The notes under the pieces: generated by a model
Databases searched by the model: none
Seen by the model: only the letters and a program-made list of their open reading frames with translations
What the model was told of the DNA's origin: nothing
Shown here: positions 1 through 8,744 of the stretch, piece after piece
How positions within the stretch are numbered: the stretch's first letter is position 1
Layout of the letters: every line of letters begins with the position of its first letter
Program-made: the position numbers and the translations under genes
Assembly (NCBI GenBank): GCA_002388665.1
Contig: DGMY01000006.1
Location: 1 to 30,962 of the forward strand
Direction of reading: 5' to 3'
DNA length: 30,962 nt
From: Opitutia bacterium UBA4506
GTDB lineage: Bacteria > Verrucomicrobiota > Verrucomicrobiia > Opitutales > Puniceicoccaceae

Positions 1-63
1 GCGGGGGCTGACTGGGGTGGACTTTCGGTGGGGATTGGACTGCGGAAAGACCTGTTTGGGTAA
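1..63 (+). CDS. C-terminal fragment of an unidentified protein (truncated by window edge)
   Basis: The first frame is open from base 1 to a TAA at 61-63 and encodes 20 residues rich in Gly, Trp and small hydrophobics, ending in GLRKDLFG. This alternating pattern resembles the last strand of an outer-membrane beta-barrel, but the piece is too short to identify. The same frame is open again from 64 to a TAG at 199-201 and reads YGWRFTEEARIEP and LTGGYFRAKK, which also looks protein-like and overlaps the 3' end of prmC. The TAA may be the true end, or the gene may be broken or carry a sequence error. Other frames cannot be excluded. Confidence 0.25.
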   Translation, partial: AGADWGGLSVGIGLRKDLFG

Positions 64-182
64 ACATGGCGGACGGCATTGTCTTGCCGAAATGGAAACG
101 CTCTTAGGAGGAACTATGGCTGGCGTTTCACCGAGGAAGCGCGGATCGAGCCACTTGATTGGGGCGTTGTCCTGACGGGAGG

Positions 183-1028
183 CTATTTCCGAGCGAAAAA
201 ATAGCGATCGCGTTGGCTCAGGTCGTCCTCTCCCCATGCTTGAGAGTACCCTTGGTCGGAAGCGCAATTTTGAAGATCTTCCCGCTGGTTGATTCCGGTT
301 TCCATGGCGAGGAGCCCGCCGGGGTTAAGGAAGTCAGGTGCTTTCTTTAGGATGGTCGTTAAGTCGGAGAGCCCCGCATCATCGGAGACGAGAGCGCTCT
401 TGGGTTCGAAATTCCGAACTTCAGGTTCGGCCTCCTGCCATTCGGACTCTGTAAGGTATGGAGGGTTGGAGAGGATCAGGTCAAATTTGCCGCTAACATC
501 GCGGAACCAGTCTGATTCGATCCAATTCACCTCAAGACTGAGAGCTTCCCCGTTCTCGCGGGCAAGGGCAATAGCGTCGGGGGAGCGCTCTACCGCGCAT
601 ACCTCTGCCTCGGGAAAATTGTGCTTCATCCACAAGGCGATGGCCCCGGTGCCGGTTCCAAGGTCCAGAATGCGCTGCGGTGGGTTTTCTGAAAAAGTGG
701 AGAAGTGATCGGAAGTCAGCTGTACAAGATCCTCTGTTTCGGGGCGAGGGATGAGGCCACCTGGGCGGACGATAAGGTTGAGATCGTGGAACGGGTGGTG
801 TCCTAGGATGTAGGAAAGAGGCTCTCGGCGGGCACGGCGGGCAAGGAGAGGTCGAAGTTTGGCTAGAATCTCTTCGGGAAGGGGGCGGTCAAACTGCAGG
901 TAGAGCTCCATGCGTTGACATTCGAGGGTGTGAGCGAGGAGATGCTCGGCATCGAGTCGGGCTTCGGTTACGCCCCGATCTACCAGGAGGCCTTCCGATT
1001 TTTTAAGAATTTCGAGCAGAGTGTTCAC
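183..1028 (-). CDS. prmC: Peptide chain release factor N5-glutamine methyltransferase PrmC
   Basis: PrmC (HemK) methylates the glutamine of the GGQ loop of release factors RF1 and RF2, using S-adenosylmethionine, in the cytoplasm. The 281-residue product has the usual family length. It has a helical N-terminal substrate-binding part (about 1-90), the SAM-binding glycine loop LDLGTGTG (121-128), and the catalytic NPPY motif at 188-191. The GTG at 1028 is chosen as start because it lies 7 bases after the prfA stop. A longer in-frame extension to 1256 would run inside prfA and adds residues that look nothing like PrmC. Coupling with prfA, which encodes its substrate, is the classic arrangement and implies one transcript. 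No good Shine-Dalgarno sequence precedes the GTG, so translation may be coupled to prfA. Confidence 0.95.
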   Translation of the reverse strand: MNTLLEILKKSEGLLVDRGVTEARLDAEHLLAHTLECQRMELYLQFDRPLPEEILAKLRPLLARRARREPLSYILGHHPFHDLNLIVRPGGLIPRPETEDLVQLTSDHFSTFSENPPQRILDLGTGTGAIALWMKHNFPEAEVCAVERSPDAIALARENGEALSLEVNWIESDWFRDVSGKFDLILSNPPYLTESEWQEAEPEVRNFEPKSALVSDDAGLSDLTTILKKAPDFLNPGGLLAMETGINQREDLQNCASDQGYSQAWGEDDLSQRDRYFFARK

Positions 1029-1035
1029 GATGAGA

Positions 1036-2127
1036 TTAGCTAACGTCGGCGGCAATTGCGGCTTCGGCCTTAGCGCGAATGTCAGCCCGAGCCAATTCCT
1101 CCAGAACCTCGTCCAAGGAACCTGCGAGAATTCCATCGAGATCATGGGTGGTCCAATTGATGCGATGATCAGTGAGTCGGCTTTGTGGAAAATTATAGGT
1201 TCGGATGCGTTCGCTGCGATCCCCTGAGCCGACCTGACTCCGTCGGTCCGCTGCATATTTTGCGCGTTCTTCCTCTTCCTTCTGTTGGAGGAGACGGGAG
1301 CGCAAGACCTTCATTGCTTTCGCCTTGTTCTTGATCTGGGAGCGCTCATCGGCGCAGCTCACAATCATGCCGGTGGGTTTGTGGATAATCTGGACGGCGG
1401 AGTCGGTGGTGTTCACTCCCTGACCTCCGGGGCCACTGGCTCGTGAAACGGTGATTTCGAGCTCCTCGGGGTTGATGACCAAGTCGACCTCCTCGGCTTC
1501 GGGGAGGACGGCAACGGTAGCCGTAGACGTATGAATGCGGCCATTGGTCTCGGTGGTGGGAACCCGTTGAACCCGGTGAACGCCGCTTTCAAATTTGAGG
1601 AGGCGGTATACCTCTTCGCCGGAGACGAGGAAGATGATTTCTTTATAGCCGCCGGATTCGGAGGTGCTGGAGCTCATGGGTTCTATCCGCCAGCCCTTGG
1701 TTTCAGCGAAACGACTGTACATGCGAAATAGGTCGGCTGCGAAGAGGGAGGCTTCGTCACCACCCGCCCCAGCGCGGATCTCCATGACCGTGTTGCGGGA
1801 GTCGGTGGGATCGGAGGGAACGATCAGCAGAGTGATCTCTTCTTCCAGTTCGACCGACCGCGCTTCGAGTTCGGGGAGTTCAGCTTCTGCGAGTTCGCGG
1901 ATTTCGGGATCTTCGGATGAGTCCTTGAGGAGCTCCGCGGATTCTTTGATCTGGTCCTGCAAAGATTGGAACTCTTCAGACAAATTGAGGAGGCGGGTCA
2001 GTCGTTGATGTTCCCGCGCGCAGGCTGCGGCTTTGCGGCCGTCGCCGAAAATGGATGGGTCGGACATTTCACCGTCTTTCTCGGTGAGTTTCTCGCGGAT
2101 GGAATCGATACTGGGAAGAATGTGCAT
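1036..2127 (-). CDS. prfA: Peptide chain release factor 1 (RF1)
   Basis: RF1 recognises UAA and UAG stop codons in the ribosomal A site and triggers peptide release. The 363-residue protein has the expected length and domain order. The GGQ motif that enters the peptidyl transferase centre is at 234-236 within GPGGQGVNTTD. The codon-recognition tripeptide of the P-x-T type (RF1, not the SPF of RF2) reads PTT at 190-192, inside HRVQRVPTTE. The start ATG is followed by MHILPSIDSI, a normal RF1 N-terminus. An AAAGG stretch lies about 12 bases upstream, so the ribosome site is weak. The gene heads a two-gene operon with prmC, whose product methylates Q236. It is divergent from the HAD-like gene. 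The space between them contains a short hairpin, GGCCC-TCTT-GGGCC, at 2177-2190. Confidence 0.97.
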   Translation of the reverse strand: MHILPSIDSIREKLTEKDGEMSDPSIFGDGRKAAACAREHQRLTRLLNLSEEFQSLQDQIKESAELLKDSSEDPEIRELAEAELPELEARSVELEEEITLLIVPSDPTDSRNTVMEIRAGAGGDEASLFAADLFRMYSRFAETKGWRIEPMSSSTSESGGYKEIIFLVSGEEVYRLLKFESGVHRVQRVPTTETNGRIHTSTATVAVLPEAEEVDLVINPEELEITVSRASGPGGQGVNTTDSAVQIIHKPTGMIVSCADERSQIKNKAKAMKVLRSRLLQQKEEEERAKYAADRRSQVGSGDRSERIRTYNFPQSRLTDHRINWTTHDLDGILAGSLDEVLEELARADIRAKAEAAIAADVS

Positions 2128-2231
2128 GGAAATATGTTACCTTTGGGGGCGGATTGGGGAAAATCATTGTCGCTCGGGCCCTCTTGGGCCAGAACAGAAA
2201 CGCGCCTGAGCAAAAATCCAGAGACGAAAAC

Positions 2232-3269
2232 ATGCCAGAATCAAATTTACACGGTCAAACGGTGATCGCCTGCATTTGGGATTTCGACAAAACCCTGATC
2301 CCGGGCTACATGCAAACACCGCTTTTTGAAGCCTTTGGAATCGAGGAGAAGCAGTTCTGGGATGAAGTCAACGAACTGCCGGAACTGTACGCCAGGCAAG
2401 GGTGTCACGTCTCAAAGGATACCGTCTATCTCAATCACCTGTTGAGTTACGTCAAGAACGGCCCGTTAAAAGGCCTGTCCAATCGGAAACTGCGCGAGCT
2501 CGGAAGAGAGTTGCGCTTCTACCCGGGGCTTCCTGAGTTTTTTAAATCGATCAAGAACTCTATCTCGAGCGATCCGACTTTTCACAAATACGGGGTGACT
2601 GTTGAGCACTATATTATAAGTACCGGACTGGCCGAAATGATCCGGGGTAGCAGCATAGCTCCTTACGTTGATGGGATATTTGGCTGTGAATTCATCGAGA
2701 AACCATTTCCGCCGGGCTACGGTAGCCAGAAGGAGTTGGAAATCGAGGAAGGAGGGGAAGTGAGCCAAATCGGTGTGATGGTCGACAATACGATCAAGAC
2801 GAGGTTTGTGTTTGAGATCAATAAAGGCACGAACAAGGACCCCAGTGTCGACGTGAATGCGAACGTGTTGCCGCAGGACCGCCGGATACCGATTCATAAC
2901 ATGGTCTATCTCGCGGATGGACCGAGTGACGTCCCGGTTTTTTCAGTTGTCCGGCGGAGTGGAGGTCTGACCTTTGCTGTGTACGATCCGGAGAGCGAAG
3001 CGGAGTTTGCGCAGAACGACTCCCTGCTGCAGGCGGGACGGATTCACAGCTACGGACCGGCGGACTACCGAGAAGGGAGTAGCACGAGCATGTGGCTGCG
3101 TATGCACGTTTCGCAGATTGCCACTCGGATATGCGAGGAGAAGCGTCGGGCGATGGCATCCCGAGTGAAGGAGCCACCGCGGCATCTCCACAAAGAGGTT
3201 CCCCCAACACCGGCCGTGGACGCCCAGGGTCATTTATTTGTGGACGGCGACCTGAAGGATACCCAGTAA
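2232..3269 (+). CDS. HAD-superfamily hydrolase (haloacid dehalogenase-like phosphatase)
   Basis: A 345-residue soluble protein with the HAD catalytic signature. Motif I is IWDFDKTLIPG, with the nucleophile and acid Asp at 17 and 19. A motif II-like Ser/Thr occurs in ISTGLAE (about 129-135). The acidic metal-binding motif LADGPSD is at about 228-234 (Asp229 and Asp233). The family usually removes phosphate from small metabolites through a phospho-aspartate intermediate. The substrate cannot be read from the sequence, and a substrate-specific cap probably lies between motifs I and II. The ATG at 2232 is preferred over an in-frame ATG at 2154, because the extra 26 residues would reach to within 27 bases of the divergent prfA start and leave no promoter room. 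The charged C-terminal tail after about residue 310 looks disordered. Confidence 0.85.
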   Translation: MPESNLHGQTVIACIWDFDKTLIPGYMQTPLFEAFGIEEKQFWDEVNELPELYARQGCHVSKDTVYLNHLLSYVKNGPLKGLSNRKLRELGRELRFYPGLPEFFKSIKNSISSDPTFHKYGVTVEHYIISTGLAEMIRGSSIAPYVDGIFGCEFIEKPFPPGYGSQKELEIEEGGEVSQIGVMVDNTIKTRFVFEINKGTNKDPSVDVNANVLPQDRRIPIHNMVYLADGPSDVPVFSVVRRSGGLTFAVYDPESEAEFAQNDSLLQAGRIHSYGPADYREGSSTSMWLRMHVSQIATRICEEKRRAMASRVKEPPRHLHKEVPPTPAVDAQGHLFVDGDLKDTQ

Positions 3270-3320
3270 TCGTATTCGAACTTGATTGCACGAAGAGATT
3301 TCGCAACATAAGTACTTTTC

Positions 3321-6300
3321 ATGACATTGAAATATCCCCGTTTCAGTCTTCTAATAGCTTTAGTCCTTCTGCTCCCCGCTAGTGTGATGGCGCAGGCTGA
3401 TCCCTCCACGATGGGGATCACCGCGTTGCAGCAGCGGGCATCGGAGTTGGCGGAGCAGAGTCAGTTCCAGACCGCGCGTCCGTATTTGCTCGAGATCGGC
3501 AATCGATTCAAGTCAGGCACTCCAGAGGAGCAGGGCACACTGGGTCCGGTATACTTTTTTATTGGATTGAGCTATTTGCAGGAATACAGCCAACAGAGTA
3601 ATCCGGCATTGCTGCAGCAGGCGGTCGATGCGTTTAGCGATTCGCTAAAATTCGGGGTTGATGAACAGCGTGAAATTGCGGTGTTGGAATTTCGCGGAGA
3701 CGCCTACCGGGGGTTGGGCCAATTTGATAAGGCCGCCGCTGATTACGAAAGAGTGGCGACTCAGCCGCTCGTTCGGATTGTACAGGGCCGCCCAGCGGAG
3801 TTTCGGGAGATTCTCAAAAAGCTGTCGATGTCGATCCACTCACTACGGGAGTGGGATCGTGGATTGCCGTGGTTCCTTCGCTTCCTAGAGGAGGCCTCTA
3901 CGGACCAGGAACGGGCCCTCGCAGCGGGATTGGTACTCGAGGCTTACATTGAGCAGAATAATTTGGAGGGCATTCTTGAGCTTCTTCCGCTGATCACGGT
4001 GGATAATCCTTCGCGCTACAGTGTTTCACTGAACGTTGCCCTGATGCAGGCCGGGGATAAATTGGCGGACAAGAGCCAGTATGCCCAAGCCGCGCTCCTC
4101 TACAACGCGACCCTGACGAGGGACCAGATCGTTCGTTATTTTGAAGAACGCGAGGCGATGCAGGCTGCGCTGATCGATTCAATGCGCTCTCGAGGAAGCT
4201 CGGAGGAACGCTTGGCCGATTACCTGATCGATCTAGAGGATACGCGGATGCAGTTGAACGCGGTCCGCCAGGTGAAGCCCTACACCTCGCAGTTGATGGC
4301 ACGGGTGGCGCGGAACTACTACCTGGCCGGTCGTGACTACGAAGCGGTCTGGGCCTACCTCCGTTTCGTTGAGAATTATCCGGATGACCCAATGGCGCAG
4401 GAGTTTACTTTCGCAGCCTTTATTACTGCGACGAAGTTAGGCCTGGATGAACTCTCGCGCGAATTGGGTGAAGACATCCTTGCGGGTGGCAGTTCGAACG
4501 AAGAATTTCGGAAGCGAGTCCTCTTGTCCCTGGCGAATGCCTATCTCGACTCGGGGGATGAAGAATTATTTTTCCAATCGTCCGACGATTTTCTCAGTGC
4601 GTTTCCGGATTCTCCTGAGGCCTCCCAGGTGGTCTTCATGCTCGGGAATTATCTCCTGAACAAAGGCCGGCTGGACGAGCTACACGAGCGGTTTGCTTTG
4701 TTGAAAAGCCAGCTGAAAGGTTTCGAAGCTGAGGACGGCCTCTATTACTGGCCAGGATTGGCCTATATGTTCGACGCCCAGTTTGAAAATGCCAAGGAGG
4801 AGTTCCAAGTCGTCGTGAATGAGTTTCCTCAGAGTGTTTATAAAGAGGATTCAGCCTACCGGTTGGGGATGACTTATTACGGATCAGACCAAGCCGAAAA
4901 GGCGATCGCGGATTTCAACCAATTCATCGCTGACTATCCTAAAAGTTCTCTGCGGGGGGAAGTAGAGTTTTTCCTCGGTGAGATCGCAGCATCGGACGGC
5001 CGGGTTCTCGATGCGATTCAGCATTATGACCAAGTTCCTGAGTACGCTGAAAATTTGAGTTTCATCACAAGTGCCTACTTCCAGAAGGCGAAATTGCTGG
5101 AGAAGAACGGAGCGTTAAAGCGTGCCGCACGTACCTACGAGGAGTACATTGAGGAGTACGGCGAAGAGGGACAATTGACGCAGGCCATTTTCGAACTGGG
5201 AGAGATTCGCAAGGAAGAGGGCCGTCCCGGAGAGGCGTTGACGCAGTACCAGAATGCGATTTTGAAATACGGGAACGATCCGGAGAACCTCGGAGTGGAT
5301 CCGATGATCTCCACCTACGTCGAAGAATACGGCAAGGCACTCAACAAACTGACGGCCTCCTATTCATTGTTGGAGCGTTTGAACACGGACGAGGAGTTCC
5401 GCGTGAAAATTGCCTCGGACCGAGGGTATCTGTATCAGCAGTTTGCGGATGACACGGACCTGGACCAAGCCCTCTACGAAGAGCTGCGCCAGAGTAGTGA
5501 ATTCAGTAAGGAGCTTCAATCGAGTGCTGAGCCGATTCAGCCTTATCTGGAGAGCTATCGGGAACAGTTAGACTCGTTCCCGAAGGAGACCCCTCAAGCC
5601 ATTTTTGAACGGGAGTTCGACGAGGCGAAGCGCCGCAACAAGCGTACGATGGCGATGCGTTTGCAGATGGCATTGGAGGAATTGGGAGTTCCGCCCAGAA
5701 ATCCGGTGGTGATTCAAGAGGCGGATCTCGAGCGTGCGAGCCCGAAAATCCTCGTATGGATTGGAGAAAACCAGGAGCGAATCGATCCTGAAATGGCGAA
5801 AGAGGCCTATCGTACCGCGATCGACTTTGAGGAGAGTGTACCAGATAAAGTATCTGCCTACCTGAACTTGGCCGACATGCTTTTTGAGGAAGGGGACACC
5901 GATGGTGCAATGGCGCTCTACCAAGAGGCTGAAGACAACTTCCCAAGCGATCCCCGAATCTATCGGGCACTGATCGCACAAGCACGAATTTATTCGGCTG
6001 AAGGGAAAACCGGAGAGGCTCGGGAGCGTCTAATGCAGATCCTGAAGACCCCCGACTGGCGTGGTGAACCGCATGCCGAAGCGCTTTATCGGGTTGGAAC
6101 GACTTACTTTGAAGAAGAAAAATATCCGGAGGCTCACGGATTTTATGAGCGGACCTTTCTCGGTTACGCGCTCTTTGACGAATGGGCAGCCCGTGCGTAC
6201 CTAATGGACGCGAGGACTCTTGTTGAAATGAATCAGCTGGACGACGCGAAGCGGACGCTGAATGAAGCGTTGAGTGATGACCGCTATCGCGAGACCGAGG

Positions 6301-6338
6301 CTTACAGTGAACTAGTCGAGTATGCGAACAGTATCTAA
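3321..6338 (+). CDS. Large secreted TPR-repeat protein, first gene of the ExbB/ExbD operon
   Basis: A 1005-residue protein with a clear Sec signal peptide: a basic start, a hydrophobic run LLIALVLLLPAS, and a likely cut after VMA at residue 24. The mature part is almost entirely helical repeats of tetratricopeptide type. Repeat cores such as AYRLGMTYY, AIADFNQFIADYP and EVEFFLGEIA recur around residues 470-570, and further copies run to the C-terminus (EALYRVGTTYFEEEKYPEAHGFYE). Such proteins act as periplasmic or outer-membrane scaffolds, comparable in layout to YbgF/CpoB or BamD-like TPR proteins, though much longer. The next gene starts 17 bases before this stop, so the two are translationally coupled. 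Downstream genes encode an ExbB-ExbD-ExbD motor, suggesting this is its periplasmic partner. No enzymatic motif was seen. Confidence 0.9.
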   Translation: MTLKYPRFSLLIALVLLLPASVMAQADPSTMGITALQQRASELAEQSQFQTARPYLLEIGNRFKSGTPEEQGTLGPVYFFIGLSYLQEYSQQSNPALLQQAVDAFSDSLKFGVDEQREIAVLEFRGDAYRGLGQFDKAAADYERVATQPLVRIVQGRPAEFREILKKLSMSIHSLREWDRGLPWFLRFLEEASTDQERALAAGLVLEAYIEQNNLEGILELLPLITVDNPSRYSVSLNVALMQAGDKLADKSQYAQAALLYNATLTRDQIVRYFEEREAMQAALIDSMRSRGSSEERLADYLIDLEDTRMQLNAVRQVKPYTSQLMARVARNYYLAGRDYEAVWAYLRFVENYPDDPMAQEFTFAAFITATKLGLDELSRELGEDILAGGSSNEEFRKRVLLSLANAYLDSGDEELFFQSSDDFLSAFPDSPEASQVVFMLGNYLLNKGRLDELHERFALLKSQLKGFEAEDGLYYWPGLAYMFDAQFENAKEEFQVVVNEFPQSVYKEDSAYRLGMTYYGSDQAEKAIADFNQFIADYPKSSLRGEVEFFLGEIAASDGRVLDAIQHYDQVPEYAENLSFITSAYFQKAKLLEKNGALKRAARTYEEYIEEYGEEGQLTQAIFELGEIRKEEGRPGEALTQYQNAILKYGNDPENLGVDPMISTYVEEYGKALNKLTASYSLLERLNTDEEFRVKIASDRGYLYQQFADDTDLDQALYEELRQSSEFSKELQSSAEPIQPYLESYREQLDSFPKETPQAIFEREFDEAKRRNKRTMAMRLQMALEELGVPPRNPVVIQEADLERASPKILVWIGENQERIDPEMAKEAYRTAIDFEESVPDKVSAYLNLADMLFEEGDTDGAMALYQEAEDNFPSDPRIYRALIAQARIYSAEGKTGEARERLMQILKTPDWRGEPHAEALYRVGTTYFEEEKYPEAHGFYERTFLGYALFDEWAARAYLMDARTLVEMNQLDDAKRTLNEALSDDRYRETEAYSELVEYANSI

Positions 6339-7443
6339 ATTCTTATTTGGTGCCGGAGCCATTTTGATCTCCGGCGTCTTTCCCGCAGCGGCCCAGGACG
6401 CAGAGGCGCAGGAAAATAGCATCGTTGTATCTTCTGGATACGAGGAAGCGATTGAGCGGTACGGCTCCCAGTCGGTTGAGGCGATTCAGGTGAACGGCCC
6501 GAATCAATATTCGGCGATATTTCTGGATGACCTGAACATCGGTGGATTGGTCTTTCGCTATCCCAATTTGGACAGTCCGATCACCGTGCCTGAAGATCAG
6601 TTGACCTTTAAAATCGCCTACAAAGACCAACTGGACAAAGCTCGATACGCGCAGCTGAACGAGGCTGGGAAGCAGGCCGAGGCGAGGGAACTGATTCGGC
6701 AAGAAGTGTATCCACTCCTAAAGTTTGTTCCGATCGATCCGAAAACCATCCAGATCCACCGCCTTGTCGGCCAGCTTCTGGATGAACTGATCGCAGCGGG
6801 TGAAGTGAATGAGGCGGCCTCCATCCTGGAGAGCTTTCCGAAAGCCCGGATGATCGGGTATTTCCGCCCTCAAGCGGTGGAAGTTGCCACGGAGCTGGTA
6901 AACGAAGGAGACATCGACAGAGCCTACGCATTGGTGAAGCAATTCCCTCTGGGACCGGGACAAATTGATTTTGCCCGGGTCTACCTGAATCTGGCGAATG
7001 AGTTTCGCCTGAGGGAAGAGTGGGAAAAATCGCGTAACCTTTATAAAGACGTACAGCTGGCATCGAGCCCCGCCGAGACTCCCGAAGCATTTTTGTGGGA
7101 GGCATACATTCACATCCAGGAAGGTCGTGAGTTTATGGTGGACGGAATCTTGGACCAGTTCGGTGAGATCGACTCCAATAACCGCTATTTTTCACTTCGA
7201 GAGCTTGTCAATGGAGCGGTGCTCGAAAAGCGGGGCGAGGAACAGGAAGCGCTGTCCTCGTTGGCAAAAGGACTGGTCTACTCAACGACCAATGACCCGT
7301 GGACGCCAGAATTGCTTTATCGAACCGCAGCTCTCTACGACAGTCAGGACTTCCCGGGGGCGGCCGATGAGATTCGCGACCAACTGCGCTTCTTTTATCC
7401 GGATTCTATCTGGGTAGAGCGCCTAAATAACGAGAATTCCTAA
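6322..7443 (+). CDS. Secreted helical-repeat (TPR-like) protein
   Basis: A 373-residue protein that begins inside the end of the preceding TPR gene (17-base overlap). It has a signal peptide, MRTVSKFLFGAGAILISG, with a probable cut after PAAA near residue 24. The first third (about 30-110) is not repeat-like and contains strand-rich segments such as NQYSAIFLDDLNIGGLVFRY. The rest is made of paired helices with a TPR-like rhythm (LVNEGDIDRAYALVKQFP, LANEFRLREEWEKSRNLYKD, LLYRTAALYDSQDFPGAADE). It probably works in the periplasm beside the larger TPR protein, in a complex driven by the downstream ExbB/ExbD subunits. No known family name could be assigned, and the role is inferred from context only. 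Confidence 0.87.
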   Translation: MRTVSKFLFGAGAILISGVFPAAAQDAEAQENSIVVSSGYEEAIERYGSQSVEAIQVNGPNQYSAIFLDDLNIGGLVFRYPNLDSPITVPEDQLTFKIAYKDQLDKARYAQLNEAGKQAEARELIRQEVYPLLKFVPIDPKTIQIHRLVGQLLDELIAAGEVNEAASILESFPKARMIGYFRPQAVEVATELVNEGDIDRAYALVKQFPLGPGQIDFARVYLNLANEFRLREEWEKSRNLYKDVQLASSPAETPEAFLWEAYIHIQEGREFMVDGILDQFGEIDSNNRYFSLRELVNGAVLEKRGEEQEALSSLAKGLVYSTTNDPWTPELLYRTAALYDSQDFPGAADEIRDQLRFFYPDSIWVERLNNENS

Positions 7444-7515
7444 GATCGACTCAAATCCCGCTTGAGCCCAGATCACATACTGAGTAACTTTAAAAACCTT
7501 GTAATAGAAATACCC

Positions 7516-8298
7516 ATGATAAACCCTAAATTTAAGTTCATCCTTACGCTCATTACGGCTCTGATCGCCAGCTCATTTGTTGCTGGAGTTACTTACGGGC
7601 AGGAGGACGAGATTATAGTTGAAGAGACTGCCGATGAAGGCGTGGCTGTAGGCGACACAAGCCGGAGCCTGATCGACATGATCAAAGTGGGGGGCTGGGC
7701 GATGTATCCACTCGGTGCGCTTTCGATCGCTGGGTTGGGTTTGATCGTTTATAACTTTATCGCAATCCGCCCGAGCAAACTGTTGAACGTTGATACCGTT
7801 GAGTTGGTTTCGGAAAAGACCCGCGACTTCCAAATTGATGAGGCGCGCCAAATTTGCGCTGAGAATCCTTCTCCATTGACGAACATTTGTGACGCGGGAC
7901 TCGAACGGGTCACGGCGGAGTTTGTGGACGCGGAAGCGATGGAAAAGGCGATGGAAGAAGCCTCAGTGGAAGAATTGTCCGGACCATTCCTCTACATCAA
8001 CTACCTCTCGGTGATCGCCAACCTTGCGCCAATGGTCGGGCTGTTGGGTACGGTTAGTGGTATGGTGAAGGCCTTTAACGCCATTGCGGCACAAGGTGTC
8101 GGGCAGCCTCAGGCGTTGGCGAACAACATTTCCGAGGCCTTGATCACCACGGCGACCGGTATGATTGTCGGGATTCCCGCGATGTTCTTCTTCTTCTTCT
8201 TTAAGAATAAATACGGAAAAATCACATCGAGTGTGAGTCGGATCATCGGTGATTTCCATCACGAGTTCGTTGCCGCTCTTCGTAAGAGTCAGGGGTAA
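7516..8298 (+). CDS. exbB: ExbB/TolQ/MotA-family proton channel subunit with N-terminal signal peptide
   Basis: A 260-residue inner-membrane protein of the MotA/TolQ/ExbB proton channel family, the pentameric stator of PMF-driven motors. Three membrane segments are visible: about 61-83 (AMYPLGALSIAGLGLIVYNF), 153-177 (YLSVIANLAPMVGLLGTVSG) and 188-209 (ending in a run of Phe). The last two carry the family-typical APMVGLLGTVSGMVKAF and NISEALITTATGM patterns. Unlike E. coli ExbB or TolQ, it has a cleavable-looking signal peptide, FILTLITALIASSFVAG, ending in TYGQ at about 26-29, and then an acidic stretch before the first membrane segment. The ATG at 7516 is chosen because it starts exactly at that signal peptide. 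An upstream in-frame ATG at 7462 would add 18 polar residues. Two exbD genes follow. Confidence 0.93.
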   Translation: MINPKFKFILTLITALIASSFVAGVTYGQEDEIIVEETADEGVAVGDTSRSLIDMIKVGGWAMYPLGALSIAGLGLIVYNFIAIRPSKLLNVDTVELVSEKTRDFQIDEARQICAENPSPLTNICDAGLERVTAEFVDAEAMEKAMEEASVEELSGPFLYINYLSVIANLAPMVGLLGTVSGMVKAFNAIAAQGVGQPQALANNISEALITTATGMIVGIPAMFFFFFFKNKYGKITSSVSRIIGDFHHEFVAALRKSQG

Positions 8299-8327
8299 TT
8301 TGTCATACGGTTGTAACCCCATGAACC

Positions 8328-8332
8328 GGAGG
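8328..8332 (+). promoter_or_regulatory. Strong ribosome binding site fixing a TTG start
   Basis: GGAGG at 8328-8332 sits 5 bases before the TTG at 8338. A competing ATG at 8321 opens only a six-codon frame ending in TGA, so it cannot be the start. This is one of the few near-consensus Shine-Dalgarno sites in the window. Confidence 0.7.
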
Positions 8333-8337
8333 CACGT

Positions 8338-8742
8338 TTGAATACCTGGATACCCAGCGAGGGCGACGAAAGCTTTGAGCTAACGCCGATGATCGATGTG
8401 GTCTTTCTCTTGATCGCGTTCTTCATGACGATCACTAGCGAGATCACGGATGAGAATATCAAAATCGAGGTTCCGATTGCCGAAGAAGCCCAGGTTCCGG
8501 AGGAGCGGGGCATTCGCCAAACCATCTCGATCGATTCAGAAGGGAACATCTTTTTTGGATCGCAGCTGTTTACTCCCGATGAGTTGAGCGGCGCGATTCG
8601 AACGGTGCTTGCTGCGAATCCAGAGACGCGGGTATATCTTCGGGCTGACGCCCGTACCCCTCACCGGTACGTTCAAGACGTCATGAAAGCGACAGCAGCT
8701 GCTGGACTCTATGACGTCATCTTTGCCACAAATCAGGAGTAG
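8338..8742 (+). CDS. exbD: ExbD/TolR-family biopolymer transport protein (first copy)
   Basis: A 134-residue protein of the ExbD/TolR family: a short cytoplasmic N-terminus, one membrane helix (about 18-36), and a periplasmic domain. The helix carries the conserved proton-path Asp at position 20 within ELTPMIDVVFLL. The periplasmic part ends with RYVQDVMKATAAAGLYDVIFAT, the family's C-terminal helix and strand. ExbD dimers sit inside the ExbB pentamer and couple proton flow to work in the periplasm. Translation starts at TTG 8338, supported by GGAGG 5 bases upstream. The upstream exbB stop is 39 bases away, and the second exbD begins 2 bases after this stop. Confidence 0.93.
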   Translation: MNTWIPSEGDESFELTPMIDVVFLLIAFFMTITSEITDENIKIEVPIAEEAQVPEERGIRQTISIDSEGNIFFGSQLFTPDELSGAIRTVLAANPETRVYLRADARTPHRYVQDVMKATAAAGLYDVIFATNQE

Positions 8743-8744
8743 TC

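Noticed and set aside
289..708. 139-codon open frame on the plus strand opposite prmC
   Set aside because: It is a mirror of prmC coding sequence, Ser/Arg-rich, with no domain pattern. The same applies to many open frames opposite or inside the large genes.
1029..1256. N-terminal extension of PrmC by 76 residues
   Set aside because: It lies inside prfA in another frame, and the residues do not resemble PrmC. The GTG at 1028 gives the usual length.
2154..2231. Earlier ATG for the HAD-like gene
   Set aside because: It would nearly touch the divergent prfA start and adds 26 residues with no family character.
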